A stretch of DNA of 64,000 nt from Ahaetulla prasina (Eukaryota; Chordata; Lepidosauria; Squamata; Colubridae): the NCBI RefSeq assembly GCF_028640845.1, contig NC_080540.1:135994420-136058419 (forward strand), read 5' to 3'. The position numbers and the translations under genes are program-made. Of the stretch, positions 47,257 through 59,208 are shown in pieces. The number at the start of each line of letters is the position of its first letter. The first letter of the stretch is position 1. The notes under the pieces were generated by a model. It did not search any database. It was not told the DNA's origin and saw only the letters and a list, made by a program, of their open reading frames with translations.

Positions 47257-48289
47257 GACCATAAATGGGGCATGAGAAAATAATGAAGGGGAAATAAAGA
47301 GAAGAGAGAGAGAAGAGAGAATGAAAGAGAGATGAAATGGCAGTGGAACTGGGACATGGATGGCTGTGAGCAGCAATAGCCCGCTGTCTCTGGAGAATCA
47401 TGGCTCAACCCTGTCCTTCACTTTGAATTAAAGCAAAGGACAATTGTCAAGTGCTGACAATTGCAGAAAATGCAAATAATCTGGAAAAGCAAGTGAAAGT
47501 TACAAGCGTTCAGGGGGAAAAATGCAATATATCTTTAGAAAGCAATCATTGTTAGGTTTTTAAAAAATCCAAACTCTACAGTTGGATGATGCTTTTATTA
47601 GGTCTAGCCAAAAAGATACCAAAGCAAGCTTTCCAGCTCTCCAGAATTCCCCATCAAATAAGAGGTGGACATACAAAAAGGAACTCCTAACCCATGATTT
47701 TGCTTATCCCACCCTATCCATCAAAAATCCAGACTTTAATTCTTTTTTCCTTGCACTTGCAGACACCCCCTTTCTGCCCCCTGCCCCCATCCCACAGTCT
47801 CACAGAATGCCCAGCCCAAATAATTCATTCTCAGGCCAAACACTGTTTCCTTCTTGCATAATTTTCAAGGGAATTATCCTCCCCTCCTCTCCATCTCTCT
47901 TCCCCCCCTTCCCTGCTTCCTGCCACTTCTTCTCCTTCCTTCCATCTGTCTTCCCTTAAAAAGTTCTTCATCTACGTTGGCAATTTCATGACCCATTTCT
48001 TACATTAAGGAATTATGCAACAAAACGCTCTCCATTCAATTCTCAGCTGTGTAAACATTTAACCAAGCAACAAGCCAAAAGCTATGAACAAAGGCCATGA
48101 GAAAGCCAAGTGTTTGACAAAAGAGGACCACAGTTCTACCTTTTGATGGTCTCCTTTCTCTGGAGGGCAACAAGAAATCCAGCTAGCCCCTCTGGATTGC
48201 CTAGCAGTCGGAAAATGAAAAAGGGGTCTCTTCCTCCAGCCCACAGAAACCGGAATGCTACACTCTCCCACAATCCTTGGAGCTCTTTA
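47257..48289. other. Unique DNA, no gene recognised
   Basis: No repeat family or coding region recognised apart from short GA- and C/T-rich runs. Confidence 0.5.
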
Positions 48290-48522
48290 TTTATTTGTTT
48301 ATTTATTTATTTTTATTTATTTATTTTGTCAAGCATATATAAGATAACAGGTAAAAGTATGAACATAATTTGAATACATGAAAAGAGGAAGTCAAAAGGA
48401 ATATTAGGACAGGGACGGTAGGCACGCAGGTGCACTTATGCACGCCCCTTACAGACCTCTTAGGAATGGGGTGAGGTCAACAGTAGACAGTTTAAGGTTA
48501 AAGTTTTGGTGCTGTGAATATC
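48290..48522 (-). mobile_element. CR1/L3-type LINE 3' end, copy 3
   Basis: Starts with the A-rich tail on the minus strand (TTTATTTATTTATTTTGTC on the plus strand). Then come GGACAGGGACGGTAGGCACG, GCACGCCCCTTACAGACCTC and TTAGGAATGGGGTGAGGTCA, the complement of the 3' end at 4746-5166. Confidence 0.87.
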
Positions 48523-48736
48523 CTCAGCTTAATAGTCCCTTCTTCACTCAGGTGTGTTTTAAGTTCCAATTATGCAAACCCAAGCAGTTTACAACAAAAT
48601 AAAAAAGACCTCGATGGGATGGGGTACTTTTAAGAAGAAGAAGAAAAACACCTTCCTTTCTCTCCCACTTGAATGTGGAGGTGAAGGAAGATGGTCCTAA
48701 CCAAGTAAAGCCTTCATGGGAATAAAAAGATAATGG

Positions 48737-49086
48737 TTTCCTTGTCAGTCAGGTCCAGCTCTTGGGCATGGTGCTCATCTCCATTTCTTGGCCAAGGAAA
48801 TCAGTGTTGTCCGAAGACACTTCCATGGGCACATGGAAGTGGCTCTGTGTCACTTGAGTCTAGCATGATTCTATGCCAAAGGCACCCAGAATGCGGTTAC
48901 CTTTCCACCGAAGTGGTACCTATTAGTCTAGTTGCATTTGCATGGTTTCAAACTGCTAGCTTGGCAGACTCCTGGGACAAGGAACGGGAGCTCACCCTGT
49001 TGCACAGAACTCGGGTGTCGAACCCAGGCTGTCGGCTCTCCAGTTGACAAGCTCATCATTTTTAACCGCTGAGCCATCGCGCCCCC
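48737..49086 (-). mobile_element. tRNA-headed SINE with BovB-like end
   Basis: On the minus strand the head reads GGGGGCGCGATGGCTCAGCG then GTTAAAAATGATGAG (A box region). A B box GGTTCGACACC-like follows, then GGTGAGCTCCCGTTCCTTGT, GGTACCACTTCGGTGGAAAG, and an end GAAATGGAGATGAGCACC. The order fits squamate SINEs whose 3' end is borrowed from the BovB LINE. Confidence 0.75.
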
Positions 49087-49386
49087 TTTTCAAGGGAATA
49101 GCATGGATTAATCACACTTTTGAGCTTGTTATGAAATGTGAGGTTTTCTCCAGTTTAAAGATACCTGACACATTCAGTTGTGGCCCCTCTGTCCCCAGGG
49201 CCTGCAAAAGCTGCCCCTTAAGCTGCCCCGTCCTCTAATGAAAGTGGTGCCTGCATTAGCCTGCCAGAGGCTTTCTGATCTAGCAAAAGCTGGGAGTTTA
49301 AGGAGGCTGCCACAGAGGAAATTCAAACAGGCACACTTTTCTAATTTCCATGACAACTGTAATAGGGTATTTGCTGGACTCAGGAG

Positions 49387-49415
49387 TGTGTGTGCGCGTG
49401 TGTGTGTGTGCGTGC

Positions 49416-49447
<32 letters not shown>

Positions 49448-49448
49448 A
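49387..49448. repeat. (GT)n microsatellite with GC interruptions
   Basis: About 30 GT or GC dinucleotides. Confidence 0.95.
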
Positions 49449-50221
49449 GGGGGATCTTTTCACACCGAGTGAGCTTGTCCTCATTTGCAAACTGAAGCTG
49501 GAGCTTCTGGAGAGCTATATTGGGAAAGAAATGGTATGTTTATTTGTAGATATTTTGGACTGGAGCATCAACTCATGCTAATAGGATGCCCTACATTGTT
49601 TAAAGATGCAGTTTGCATGTGATCTGCTTCTCTTTAGAATGGCATTGCTCTGCTCTGTATGCCTACACATATACGTCAAACTGATCACAAAACAGACAGT
49701 AACTATGAATACAAAGGAGGAAGTTTCACATGGTTTATAAAATAAAACCGATTCAGATCCAAAGACAGCATATGGGGAATCCAGCTGCCTATTTATTGCT
49801 CTTTGCTTTAGGGGGCACTTAAGCCCAAGTAAATGATAGTGCCTGCTATATTACTGGACTCACTGATGTTGTGGAAGAAACAAGGAAGGAAAGGAACTAA
49901 CCCCTGATGTATTCCATCATCATGTATGCTGACTGAGCTCGGTTTGCAAATAATGATCTAGGAACTAGGAAGTAATAACTACCTTCAACATTATTATACT
50001 AATATTCTGGCCAAGTCAGATTCATCCATTCAGGTGGTCTCTGGAATGCATAATCCAGGCTATGATGGACTATCATCAAACACTAATCTGAGATGGCTCA
50101 GATTACTGAGTCAAACTGTGGAATTGGAAGGTGGAACGTCATCAGTGATCCCAAACAAGCTAATTCAAAGGATAAATTACTCTAACCATCCCTATGCATA
50201 TAAAATATCTATGCATGTAGA
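49449..50221. other. Unique DNA, no gene recognised
   Basis: No repeat family or coding region recognised. Confidence 0.5.
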
Positions 50222-50412
50222 ATCAGTCTGACGTCGTAGTTACAGCACCAGGCTAGAAACTGATAGATCATGAGTTCTAGTTCTGCACAAAACTAGCTGG
50301 GTGACTTTGGGCCTGTCACCCTCCTCCAGTCGTAGGAAGGAACTGCAGGGATTACTTCAGGCAGTTTCCAGGAGTCAGCACTGACTCAAAGGCACCCGCA
50401 TAAAAAAAAACT
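50222..50412 (+). mobile_element. tRNA-derived SINE of the Sauria type
   Basis: Head GTCGTAGTTACAGCACCAGG and B box GAGTTCTAGTTCTGC, then AGCTGGGTGACTTTGGGCC. The 3' end CAGGAGTCAGCACTGACTCA, AAGGCACCC and A run follow. The end resembles BovB tails, as described for Sauria SINEs. Confidence 0.75.
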
Positions 50413-50654
50413 TTTGCATACCGATCCCTCAGTAATGTAGGCAGCTTAGCATCTATGTTGCTTTGAGACTTATTCTTTTGCGTCTTTATTTATTGATTTT
50501 ATTGTTGATACTGCAATTGATTGGTCTACAAGCAGATCCAAGTGCAGTTTTTCTCTTCTATTTATAGAAAAGCAAGACAAAAAGCAGAGATTACTGATAT
50601 ACACCTAAAAAGGAATAACACTAATTTCCAATTAAAGTCTGTTTTTGACATTTA

Positions 50655-51560
50655 ACTCTGAGAGACATTTAGTTCTGGACCTCTCTTATGTAGGGTGCCT
50701 CCGGGCTTGGTTGCTTCACGCTCCTATTTAATATCTACATAAAGCAACTGAGTGAAGTCATTTGTGACATGAGGTAAGATATCATCAGTAAGTTGATGAC
50801 ACCCAATTGTACATCTCCACCCCAGGCCAGGCAAGACTGTTCAGGTGGTTAAGCAAAGCAAATATCTGAATGGCGAAGAACCAGATTCAGCTCAACCCTA
50901 GGAAGATGGAATGGCTCTGGGTTTTAGAACCAGAGTGGCAGCTATGGCTAGGGAAGTTTTTTAAATGTCTATATGGTATACTGGTTGTGCCCATTCCCAG
51001 ATTGGTCAGTCGCTTCCTGACTGAACTTCTGCAATGAACTATACATTGAAGACCAGCTGAAAGTTTCAGTTGGTCCAGAATGCAGCAGACTGTTCAATAC
51101 TGGGTGCTCCAGATTTTACCTATGTTACACTGCTGCTCTTAGAGCTAAAGACTCCCAGTTTCCTTCCTGATGCAATTCAAGGTGTTAGTTATCATCCTTA
51201 AAGCCGTAAATGACAAAGGGCCAAGATCTATCTCTCCCTCCCTCTTTCGCTCCCCCTCCCTCCCTCTCTCTCTCCCCTTCCCTCCCTCCCTCCCTCTCTC
51301 CCCCTCCCCTTCTCTCCCTCCCTCCCTCTCTCTCTCTCTCTCTCATTTATCTACCCATTCCACTACATCACATAGGGTAAGCTAGGTCCCCACTATTAAA
51401 CAATGTCATCTGATGTATCTAGAAAGTGTGCCTTCTTTGGAGGAATGCTTATCCTATGGAATAGTTCTTCCCTAAGATTTGGAGGTTCCTTATTCTCGTA
51501 GCCTCTTGGAAGGCTATGAAGACCTGGCTCTTCCCCCAGGTTGTCACTGGCCAATATGGG
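50655..51560 (+). mobile_element. Decayed L2-type LINE, interrupted by a CT repeat
   Basis: 50690-50830 is a broken copy of the region around motif B and motif C (LLFNIYMKPLGE-like, then DDTQLY-like TGATGACACCCAATTGTAC). 51060-51230 matches QLVQNAAARV and VHFKVLVTTFKALHG. 51500-51540 gives KAMKTWLFPQ, the counterpart of LKTHLF. A CT-rich run at 51229-51345 interrupts it. Not functional. Confidence 0.75.
51229..51345. repeat. CT/CCCT-rich low-complexity tract
   Basis: About 115 bp of pyrimidines with CTCC and CTCT units. Confidence 0.93.
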
Positions 51561-51596
51561 AGTTGGGCACAACACTTGTGTAGTTGACATGTGATA

Positions 51597-51927
51597 CAAT
51601 GGTGGGATTCAAAAAAATTTACTACCGATTCTGTGGGTGTGGCTTGGTGGGTGTAGCTTGGTGGGCATGGCAGGAGAGGGATACTGTAAAATCTCCATTC
51701 TGTCCCCACTCCAGGGGAAGGTTACTGCAAAATCCTCATTCCCACCCCACTCCAGGGGAAGGTTACTGTAAAATCCCCATTTCCTCCCAATCAGCTGGGA
51801 CTTGGGAGGCAGAGAATAGATGGGGGCAGGGACAGTCAGAGATGGTATTTACCGGTTCTCCGAACCATTCAAAATTTCCGCTATCTGTTCTCCAGAACTG
51901 GTCAGAACCTGCTGAATACCACCTCTG
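51597..51927 (+). mobile_element. Non-autonomous hAT element, family A, 3 internal repeats
   Basis: CAATGGTGGGATTCAAAAAA at the left, GCTGAATACCACCTCTG at the right. An exact duplication ATGTGATA lies at 51589-51596 and 51928-51935. The GGGGAAGGTTACTGTAAAAT module occurs three times, making this the longest member at 331 bp. Confidence 0.95.
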
Positions 51928-51935
51928 ATGTGATA

Positions 51936-53399
51936 CCTATGGCACCTTATTTGGAGTATTTGGTTTGGTTTTTAACTTCGGGGAAATCTGGATTTTATTT
52001 TTCACATATTTATCACAATTTGAATGTTGTTATCTACCTGAAGTTATATTCTTTTAAGTAAATAATGAATAAAACGACTAATGCACTTTTTCCCATTGGA
52101 TTGGATTAAAACTCCCATGCAAGTTCATGCTATTTTTGGATTATGAGATTAATATAATTTATTTGGAGAATGCCAGTTTGGGATAAAATAGCATAGACAG
52201 TTTAAAAGTGCAATACAAAAAATACTTTTTGTTCTACTGTATATTAGCCTGCCTGAGTATTAAACTCTTGCATCGTTGGTGCTTTTCTAATCATGTGTAT
52301 GGGTGCTTGTTTAGCTCTCAGGTTATAGAATTTCTGCCAAGAACCTATTAATCAAATGCGATACTATTAATTTTTGAGAAATCATCATCATTACCATAAT
52401 CATCAATCATCTTATGTTTTACAATGAGTTGGGTGCTTGTGATACATTTTGGGTTTTGTTTTGCTATTGTTCTTATGTTAACCCGTTTTGTTTGAAGTGA
52501 TATATAATTATAAGTCATTTCATTTTCTTTTTAAAAAAAATATATTCTACCCACCTCCACCACCACCCACAACTAGTCTTTAAGATAGGGAAGACCGGGG
52601 GATGTTTTTGGATCCTTTATCAGGCATAAGCAGGACCTTTCCTGATTCTTCATCAGACATAAGCCCAACCCTTCCTTGGATTCATGAGCTGTGAAATAGG
52701 AAAACTGCTCCTTATTGTGTTCAAGTCCAACTACTCTTTTGTGTAGCCCAGCACTGATTAACTTGACTGAGGTTTTCTGAGGTAAAAGAGATTTCCTAGA
52801 CCTGCTGGAAAGAGATTTTTTTAATGTAATCTCCTACAGTACTTTTCACAATATCCTACTTTGTAACTAAACCTGTATGCATGTATAATTGAAATAATTG
52901 CATATTCATTCAGTATTAGCCTTTCCCTCCATTAGCCTTTAACTCAAAGGATAGGTAATCCTTCTGCGGTTCCCAAAGCATTCCCAGAATACCTAGAGCA
53001 TACGTTGCGTGGTGAGACTGAAAAGTCCAGCCTTTTCAGATAATTTTTGTTAGGTTGGAGCAGGGTTGTGGTATTTGAACTGGATTCCTGAAAATTTGAA
53101 TGTCAAAACTTGAAATTTGTGCAGAAAAATATGAGATATATCCTGGGGATTTTTCATATTGGACACATAGAATCTACAGTCTAAACAGGGTTTGTTCTAT
53201 ATTTTACAGCTGTGTGATGTCTGAAGATCAGCATGATCTAAATACTTCATCCATATTTGGACAGAATCAAAATCATGCTCTTGATCGAGAGTATAGAGTT
53301 TTTGGGCAAAAGAATATCTCATACACAACTATTCTGTAAACTAACACCGATGTACCTTTCAGGACACACATTTAAAGCCTGCAACATTGAAGATGTTTT
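51936..53399. other. Unique DNA, no gene recognised
   Basis: AT-rich; a short imperfect repeat at 52600-52690 (CAGGCATAAGCAGGACCTTT and CAGACATAAGCCCAACCCTT). Confidence 0.5.
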
Positions 53400-53666
53400 G
53401 GGCCTCTGGTGGCTCAACAGGCTAATGCAGCCTGTTATTAACAGCAACTGCCTGCAATATTGCAGGTTCAAGTCCCACCAGGCCCAAGGTTGACTCAGCC
53501 TTCCATCCTTTATAAGGTAGGTAAAATGAGGACCCAGATTGTTGGGGGGCAATAAGTTGACTTTGTATATAGTATACAAATGGATGAAAACTATTGCCTG
53601 ACATAGTGTAAGCCGCCCTGAGTCTTCGGAGAAGGGCAGGATATAAATGCAAATAAAAAAAAAAAA
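53400..53666 (+). mobile_element. tRNA-derived SINE with L2-type 3' tail
   Basis: Head GGGCCTCTGGTGGCTCAACA, B box GGTTCAAGTCCCACC, centre AAATGAGGACCCAGATTGTT. The end hairpin GCCGCCCTGAGTCTTCGGAG, then ATATAAATGCAAAT and a 12-A run follow. Same family as 7447-7710, opposite strand. Confidence 0.88.
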
Positions 53667-56600
53667 GATGACATTTCAATGTGTAGACAGTTTGAGGGTT
53701 CTGAGCTTCTTCAGCAACATGAACAAGTCCATTAACAGAGACATGTAACTGGTCCAGACACAAGAAGCTATATCAAAAGAACCATGGGACTGATCCATGT
53801 ACTTCTCTTCTGTCTTGGTTTGACAAGTAGAAAGCGGTAGAAAGTGGGCCTGCTTTTTGCAGTAATACAAAAGCTTTGGCATGTATTATCACATTTTCAG
53901 ACTTTTTACCTTTGATGTACCAGACATATAAAATCCTCAGAGTTAGTGCAACTGTCTGGCACATGGCTCTTGCCAGAAAAATGGCAAAAAAGAAGAAAAA
54001 AAACAACCAAGGATATGTCAAAGAAGAAATATACCGCAAGATGATAAAACTTCAATTCACTCCATAGCAGTAATCCTTGAATCACCTACACTAATACAAC
54101 ACTGAGCTTTTATTATGAGATAATTAACATAGTGAGATAGTCATCCCATCAACCTTCAACCAAATGCTGCTCTTATTGCTGTGTGAACTATTCTAGGAAT
54201 TTGTATGGCTTTAATGGCAAGAAGCAGAATGCTTTATTTCTATCCTTCTTCCCCAGAAAAAATAAGTCAACTTATTTTTATTGTATTAATAGGAACTGGA
54301 ACTGGAACTGGAAGAGGATATGGATTTGTGAGTGTAATAGTGGGCTGGGGAATTTAATTCCATGGAGAGAAACGACCATAAAATCATTATTTTTTAATCT
54401 GTAAAAATCTCAAATAAAAAAAATCAAAGCACTTCATCCATTGGATTATATTAGCTCTATCTGAACTGTCCTTTGCCAAGAATAAAAAGAACAATAAACA
54501 AGCATTAATTCATTTTACCTATCTTTAAGTCATAAATTAGTGAGAAAAAGTGATGCATAGAAAGGAAATAGAATTTACAAGGAAGCTAAAAATCAGCCTA
54601 CTGCCTTCTGAGTACCTTGTCATTAAGAAAAATGATATTTGCTAGTAAAAAAAAACCTTTCTAAAGCAGGTGCAATGCTGGATCGTTTTTCCCCTTTCTA
54701 AACTAGATATCTGCCCAATTAATGACAGTTGAAATTATAAGTTTAGAAGACAAAAATCTTTTGGAAGAGACTAATTCAATAAGCCACACATTATCTTTTA
54801 CAAATGACTAGTATGACACAGAAGAATGTACAAACTTTTCAGTTTAGGTCATTGTAGTTAAAATATTGATTAAACTATCTTAATTAAAAAATTGTCCAAT
54901 TGTGGTTTCTTACTATGTTTCTGATGAATTAACATTTGTGCTATTATTTTTTATTTCCATAGAAGAAATAAGCTTCTTTTCAACATCTAGATTCTAGGAG
55001 ATTTTTTTTTTAGTCTCTGAAGTGACACATTCTTACTTACAGAGCTTGGAAAAGAAACTATGGTCTGCATGCATCCAACAGACCTTTTTGATCTGTTTGT
55101 TTGTGGGGGGGTTGTGGCCTCCATGGGCACATTATACTATTTATGCTGTGCTCCTGTGGGTCACAAAATCCCCACAACATTAAAGTACACCATAATAACA
55201 GGATCAGAGATGAATAGAAAGATACCTCAGCACAGAATGCTTGGAACTGTGGGCTTGTAAAATCTGAGCACCTGGAACTCCATTCAGCCCCAATGCTTAA
55301 CCACTAAATTATTCAGACAGAGTTATTCTTTGTGAATGGGCCCAACTTTGAGTAAATAACAGAATCATTATCAGGATGAAAACTGTGGGAGACAAAATGT
55401 GACAAAAGGTAATATTGCCTTGATCTCCTTGGGTTAAGAATATGATAAAGGAATCAGAGAGCTGATCTACCAGTGAAAGTGAAGATATTGTGCAGGGAAA
55501 AATCATACAGGATAACTATCCTGAGGAAACAGACTCAAGATAATAATTTACCACTGACGGTATAGGCCTAAGGTACTCATAAAGCTGCTTGTGTACAAAA
55601 CAGTCATGCAGACATTTTTGACAAGAGTCCTTAAATTTCCCCCTTTCTTTTTCATGTTTTCTTGTCAAGATTTAAAGATGTCCTGACATCCAGGACAATC
55701 TACTTCCTAATTCTACTTGCCTGTTAATTCAGCAGATGGCAGGTCCTTGGCCTATTGCCCCTGTTCTCCCATAAGAGGGGCTGTGGATTAGCTGAAGAGA
55801 AGGAATACTGTACTCATATCAATTGGGAACATTCAATGAATGGGAATGATACTGCACACCTTTTAGTCTTTTCTGAAATATGAAAAACTCCAAACATGTG
55901 ATGGAGGGACATTGGGCAAGAGTGACTAACTGGGGCATGAAAGGTGATCTCTGTCTCCAGAACCCCGCCTTTGTGGTAGTAGTGGTGGTGGTGGTGGTAG
56001 CTTTAAATTAGATAAATTATGCAGTTATTTTATATCAATGTGATCCCTTCAGCCACATGTAGAAGGCTTTAGACTGCGGAGCTGAGTCTAGCCCTGGATG
56101 TTTCAGCACCATGGACAGAGGCAACTGTCTCTGTCATTAACATTGTGAAATTCATTGAGCAAGCAGCGCGAAGGGCATTTCTTGGCTAGCAAGTTGCACA
56201 GAGGGCACCCAAAGGTAAAAAGGCAGAAAAAAATACTGGTTAGAATTGCGTTTCCTGCCTGGTGAGAGCACCATGGGCAAGTGAGGCACGGTAGGTCTGC
56301 AAAGTTGGGGGTGGCGGAATCATCTAACCCAAAAGATTGCAGATAGTTTCACCACTCAGAAATACATTTCCCAGCCCTATAGGGGAAATGCCATACTTGT
56401 TCCTAATCTAAATCCCTGCCTATTCTTTGTCCCCAAAGTTGCTTTCATGACTGCTTTATACAACATTCAGCTTGGCCTATTTTAGTTTGTGTCGGCATTA
56501 TCCCATATAATCCCTTACATTATCCTATACAATACAGGAATTCTGGAAGTTGTCATTCCAATATATATTAAGAAAATGAGGTTAGAGGAAATTAATATAA

Positions 56601-57363
56601 TCTGAGCTTTTAAAAGGGAAGAAGGCCGGTTCAAATGAGGACAATAATTGACAATAAGCAACATGGCACCCTTCAGATGATTTGAACTACACTTTCGACA
56701 ATCTTATATCATTAGCCATGTGGCTGAAGCTGAGAGTAGCTGAAATGCAAAAATTCTTATAATAATTGAGGTGGCTATCTGCCTATTAACAGGGAGTTTT
56801 TTTCTTCTTTTTCTGGAATTATCTAAAATTTGGATTTCCCATAATCCATGCAGCAATTTAAGTCCACTAAGATTCCAATCCAGTAATCATATGGTAAAAA
56901 TATGCCTTCTCCCAGTGTTAGTACTTCCAGAAACTTACCATCCAAAAGAGCTTCTACAGCATTGTAGAAGAAACAGCCAGGAGAAGATTGTGAGAGGAGT
57001 GGGCAGAGAATAGACAAAAAATAAGTTAAGTTTCAGTGCTACAATTTAAATAGGGCAAGTATCTTCAAAATAGTTTGTTGATATTTTGCAATTGTAGGTA
57101 CATATGAAAACACCAAGATGTCTTGTGGCCCCTTAGGAACTATAATGCAAGTTTTCATTAATCTACAGTTCCCTTTCTCCATTGCCATAAAAAAAACTTC
57201 TTGTTTTCTGGTGATAATAAAAGTCTTTATTGGGATTGTGTGTGTTATGCATGGGTTTTTTAATCTTATGCTACACCTCCATAAAAATATTCTGGTTGAA
57301 AATAAGAAGGAATTAAATTGTAAATTTATAAAATTATAAACATGAAAGCACTGCTAGGTTTTG
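53667..57363. other. Unique DNA, no gene recognised
   Basis: About 3.7 kb, AT-rich, with no mobile element I can name and no convincing coding region. A short GGT run lies at 55976-56000. This is the longest repeat-poor stretch in the window. Confidence 0.45.
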
Positions 57364-57377
57364 AAGTAGCTCAGGGC

Positions 57378-59194
57378 GGAGACGACTTCCGGTGTCCAGT
57401 GGCAACGGTCGTCTGGAGGCTTCTCCTGCCTCCAGTGCCCGAATCCGGCCGCCGCCGAGGCCCCTAGGGGCCAGGTGTTCCGAAAAGGACACCTGCCGCA
57501 CGGACGGCTCGCCAGGGGTCTCCCAGCCGACATACAGGACTGGGGGGACCGATGCTGGCGCGTCCTAGGCTCGGCGGGGTTCGGAGGCCACAGGCCACGG
57601 CCATTACTTTGGTCGTCGCCTGGGCCGCTGTGCCCGGTGACACCGGGGCTTTGGATTTATAACTGCAGCAGCCTGGTGGTGAACAGGGAGCGGAGAAGAA
57701 TTGAGGAATGGAGAAGGGAAGGGATATCGGTGGCGGTGGAGTGCTCCGAGTGCGGGGGTTTTCTCCCCTGCGGCTGGAAGGAGCACGAGTCATTCTGGAG
57801 AGGAGAACTTAAAATAAGAAGATTACGGTTTTGTGGAGCTCTGGAGAAGAGGTGATGGAGAAATTTAGGAGGGAGGTTTGAGGCCCCCCTCCTCTGGGGA
57901 ACAGTGGTGGCGTCCAGCTTCCGCCTTCACTATGAGAATCTTGATGACATCACTTCCCTTGACTTCCTGGTTGACTAACTGTACTCTGGACTCGTTGCTC
58001 CTGTGAGTGCCCCTGGTGGATCCGGAGGAAATTACAAGGATACTGTGCTTGCCTGAGGATTTTGAAATTTTTTTTTTTAAATGGCAAAGGTCAGAGACCA
58101 ACTGCTGGAGAGATGGAGAGAATTCTGGAAAAGTTATCCAATATGGACAAGAAACTGGATGATTTGCAAAGAGGCCAAACGGAAATAAGAGCAGAAATTG
58201 TGACTATCCAAAAGGATTTAAAGGATACTCAACAAGTCTCAGCAGAAAACAAGCAGAAAGTGGAAGGTCTGAGGGTGAGATGCGGCAGTGCAGAAAAGAG
58301 AGGAGACGACAGGCAATGCTGTGCTTGGACTACAGATGGATAAAATGTCTTATTTCCTTAGGTTTCAAAATTTGGAAGAAGTGGACCAAGAAGATTTGAG
58401 AGATGTTGTGACTAAATTGTTGGGAGAATTTCTTGGGAGAGGTGTTGATTTCATGAATTGGGATGTGGATCGAGTTTATAGAGTTAATTCACAATATGCA
58501 CGCACGCATGCAGTTCCCAGAGAGGTTCATGTCAAATTTGTGAGAAGAGAGACGAGAGATGAAATTCTTAGAAAACATAGGAGTGGGGCACTGACTTATA
58601 GGGGCAGGGAGATAGCCATTCTGAGGCAGATTCCCAGACAGGTACGTGAAATGAGAAAGAAATATTACTTTTTGTCAAGCAAATTGTACCAGAAGGGAGT
58701 AGGCTTCAGATGGCTGATGCCAGAGGGATTGATGATTCTCCGGGAGGGCATTACGAAAAAAATTAGTACAATTGCGGAGGCTACGGCCTACGTGGAGGAA
58801 CACAAAGCCCTCCTGGAATTAGATGACCCAGGAATTGAAGAAGGGGAGGTTATAGACCATGGGGCGGAGGCGGCTGCCGCTGTTATGCCCTGGAGTTGGG
58901 TCAGGCTGAACCCAGAGTTCTGAGATCCAAAACTAGGAAGTGACAAAGATATTTGGTATTGTGTTGGTTTTCCTTATTCTCTTTTGTATGATATTCTGTT
59001 TATTCTTGACCCTTCTTTATTGCGTATGTAAGATTTGTAAACTTAGCTACTTCGTGTCACCTGCTTGCCATATGGCTGTTGTATGTGTTTAAAATTTGAG
59101 CAAAATTCTTATCTTGCATAAGAAAAATGAAAATTTACCATACCTGATATGTATTTGTATAAACCTTTTTTGACCAATAAAAACTTTTTGAACC
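57378..59194 (+). mobile_element. L1-derived element with ORF1 only (HAL1-like)
   Basis: A 14-bp direct duplication AAGTAGCTCAGGGC at 57364-57377 and 59195-59208 bounds an 1817-bp element. It has a GC-rich 5' UTR of about 680 bp rich in CpG, ORF1 at about 58081-58923, and a 270-bp 3' UTR that ends GACCAATAAAAACTTTTTGA with ACC. No endonuclease or reverse transcriptase is present. In mammals, L1 derivatives with ORF1 alone are called HAL1. Here it may be such a lineage or a single L1 copy that lost ORF2 before or after insertion. Confidence 0.8.
58081..58923 (+). pseudogene. L1 ORF1 protein, two frameshifts
   Basis: The first part (about 58110-58270) is a heptad-rich coiled coil: MERILEKLSNMDKKLDDLQR, then IVTIQKDLKDTQQVSAENKQ. 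After shifts near 58270 and 58335 the rest is open to the stop at 58921-58923. MSYFLRFQNLEE starts the RRM domain, which ends VHVKFVRRETRDEILRKHR. The C-terminal domain follows (LTYRGREIAILRQIPRQVRE, YYFLSSKLYQKGVGFRWLMP) and then an acidic tail. In L1 this protein forms trimers and coats the RNA. Two of the three conserved parts are intact. The start codon is uncertain: an ATG at 58081 lies in another frame from the coiled coil. Confidence 0.87.
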
Positions 59195-59208
59195 AAGTAG
59201 CTCAGGGC

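Noticed and set aside
57464..57855. GC-rich frames upstream of L1 ORF1
   Set aside because: They fall in the CpG-rich 5' UTR of the L1-derived element and show no conserved domain.
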